Assembly: GCA_002732995.1 (NCBI GenBank)
Contig: NVTS01000061.1
Coordinates: 3,491-9,829 of the forward strand
From: Marinosulfonomonas sp.
Lineage (GTDB): Bacteria; Pseudomonadota; Alphaproteobacteria; Rhodobacterales; Rhodobacteraceae
DNA: 6,339 bases
Reading direction: 5' to 3'
Translations under genes and position numbers: made by a program
Shown here: in pieces, positions 5,423 through 6,339 of the stretch
Position numbering within the stretch: position 1 is the stretch's first letter
Layout of the letters: each line of letters opens with the position of its first letter
Notes under the pieces: generated by a model
The model's input: only the letters and a program-made list of their open reading frames with translations
What the model was told of the DNA's origin: nothing
The model's database searches: none

Positions 5423-6339
5423 ATGCGCACCGCTCTCGTCACCGGATCAGCAGGATTCATCGGATACTTCACTTGCAAGCGCCTACTTGAGGCCGGTTTT
5501 CGCGTGATCGGCCTAGATGCAATGACCGATTACTACGATGTAACACTCAAAGAACGTCGCCACGCGATGCTGCTTCAGGGGCCGAATTTTTCGGCGGTAA
5601 ATGCGCGGATTGAAGAGCCGGATATGCTCAAATGCCTAATGCGGGACGAAAAGGTTGATGTGGTTGTCCACCTCGCCGCCCAAGCTGGTGTTCGCTATTC
5701 CATCGAGGATCCGAAATCCTATGTTCAGGCGAACCTGCTGGGGGCTTACGAACTGCTCGAGGCGGCCCGTGCGCACCCGCCAGAGCACCTGTTGATGGCT
5801 TCTACCTCATCGGTCTACGGCGCAAATACCAAAATGCCCTATAAGGAAACCGATAAGGTCGACACCCAGATGTCGTTCTACGCCGCCACCAAAAAAGCCA
5901 ACGAGGCGATGGCACATTCCTATGCCCATCTTTACGACATCCCGACCACCATGTTCCGGTTTTTCACCGTCTATGGCCCGTGGGGACGTCCCGATATGGC
6001 CCCGATCCGGTTCGCCAAAGCGATCTATGCAGGGGACGCGATCGACGTTTATAATCACGGTAAAATGAAACGAGATTTTACCTATGTCGAGGATCTGTCT
6101 GAGGGCATCCTGCGCCTGATTGATGCAGCGCCCGTGCGCCCCGCAACCGAGGATGATATCGCGGATGATGATAGTCTCAGCGCTGTTGCCCCTTTTCGGC
6201 AGGTGAATATTGGTAACGCCGAACCCGTGCCGCTGATGGAGTTCATCGCCGCGATGGAAGCTGCCATCGGGGTTGAGGCCAAGAAAAACTATATGGACAT
6301 CCAGCCCGGTGACGTGCCCGCCACTTGGGCCGACATTAC
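5423..6339 (+). CDS. UDP-glucuronate 4-epimerase-type NAD-dependent epimerase (3' partial)
   Basis: ATG 5423 is preceded by AAGG (5410-5413) at 9 nt. The frame stays open to the window edge, giving 305 residues, while the family usually has about 335-340, so roughly 30-35 residues are missing. It is an extended short-chain dehydrogenase: NAD-binding TGSAGFIG (residues 7-14, G8/G11/G14), HLAAQAGVRYS, a catalytic Ser in STSSVYG (127-133), and Y153-A-A-T-K157 as the YxxxK pair. The FFTVYGPWGRPDMAP block, the NHGKMKRDFTYVEDL block and the terminal QPGDVPATWAD (294-304) are typical of UDP-glucuronate 4-epimerases (LpsL/GalAE type) rather than GalE. The expected reaction is the interconversion of UDP-glucuronate and UDP-galacturonate in the cytoplasm, supplying galacturonate for lipopolysaccharide, capsule or exopolysaccharide. 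The 66-nt gap upstream has no clear promoter or terminator, so co-transcription with the 4469-5356 gene is possible. No frameshift or missing key residue is seen. Confidence 0.9.
   Translation, partial: MRTALVTGSAGFIGYFTCKRLLEAGFRVIGLDAMTDYYDVTLKERRHAMLLQGPNFSAVNARIEEPDMLKCLMRDEKVDVVVHLAAQAGVRYSIEDPKSYVQANLLGAYELLEAARAHPPEHLLMASTSSVYGANTKMPYKETDKVDTQMSFYAATKKANEAMAHSYAHLYDIPTTMFRFFTVYGPWGRPDMAPIRFAKAIYAGDAIDVYNHGKMKRDFTYVEDLSEGILRLIDAAPVRPATEDDIADDDSLSAVAPFRQVNIGNAEPVPLMEFIAAMEAAIGVEAKKNYMDIQPGDVPATWADI

Overview
The window reads as part of a surface or exopolysaccharide locus from an alphaproteobacterium, most likely of the Rhodobacterales/Rhodobacteraceae. That placement rests on recognising protein families (the Glyco_tranf_2_4-type C-terminus, the hydrolase at 2913-4283 and the sulfotransferase-like protein at 4469-5356 all look like families I know from that order) and on a moderate GC content of about 42-58% that varies along the window. 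No search was run. All genes lie on the + strand. I see no RNA gene, CRISPR array, IS element or transposase.

Layout: (1) 1-527 is the C-terminal part of a family-2-type glycosyltransferase whose start lies upstream of the window. (2) 528-668 is an intergenic region with a promoter-like TTGACA box, a TTGCGCAA palindrome and a short duplicated block. (3) 669-4283 is a tight three-gene operon: a DXD glycosyltransferase fused to a SAM methyltransferase-like domain, an FkbM-type methyltransferase 2 nt later, and then, overlapping by 14 nt from a GTG start, a protein joining a degenerate methyltransferase-like domain to an alpha/beta-hydrolase domain. (4) 4284-4468 carries a strong nested inverted-repeat structure (possible terminator or structured RNA) followed by a good sigma70-like promoter. 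(5) 4469-5356 encodes a protein resembling sulfotransferases but lacking the usual PAPS-binding residues. (6) 5423 to the window end encodes a UDP-glucuronate 4-epimerase-type sugar nucleotide epimerase, cut off by the window edge.

How they may work together (inference): the epimerase would supply UDP-galacturonate, the two glycosyltransferases would add sugars, and the methyltransferases, the hydrolase and the sulfotransferase-like protein would decorate or edit the glycan or its precursor. None of the proteins shows a signal peptide or membrane segment, so these steps would be cytoplasmic. The most unusual points are three methyltransferase-fold modules in a row (one degenerate), a GC step of about 10 points inside the 2913-4283 gene near its domain boundary, the degenerate sulfotransferase-like protein, and the 101-nt nested inverted repeat at 4288-4388.
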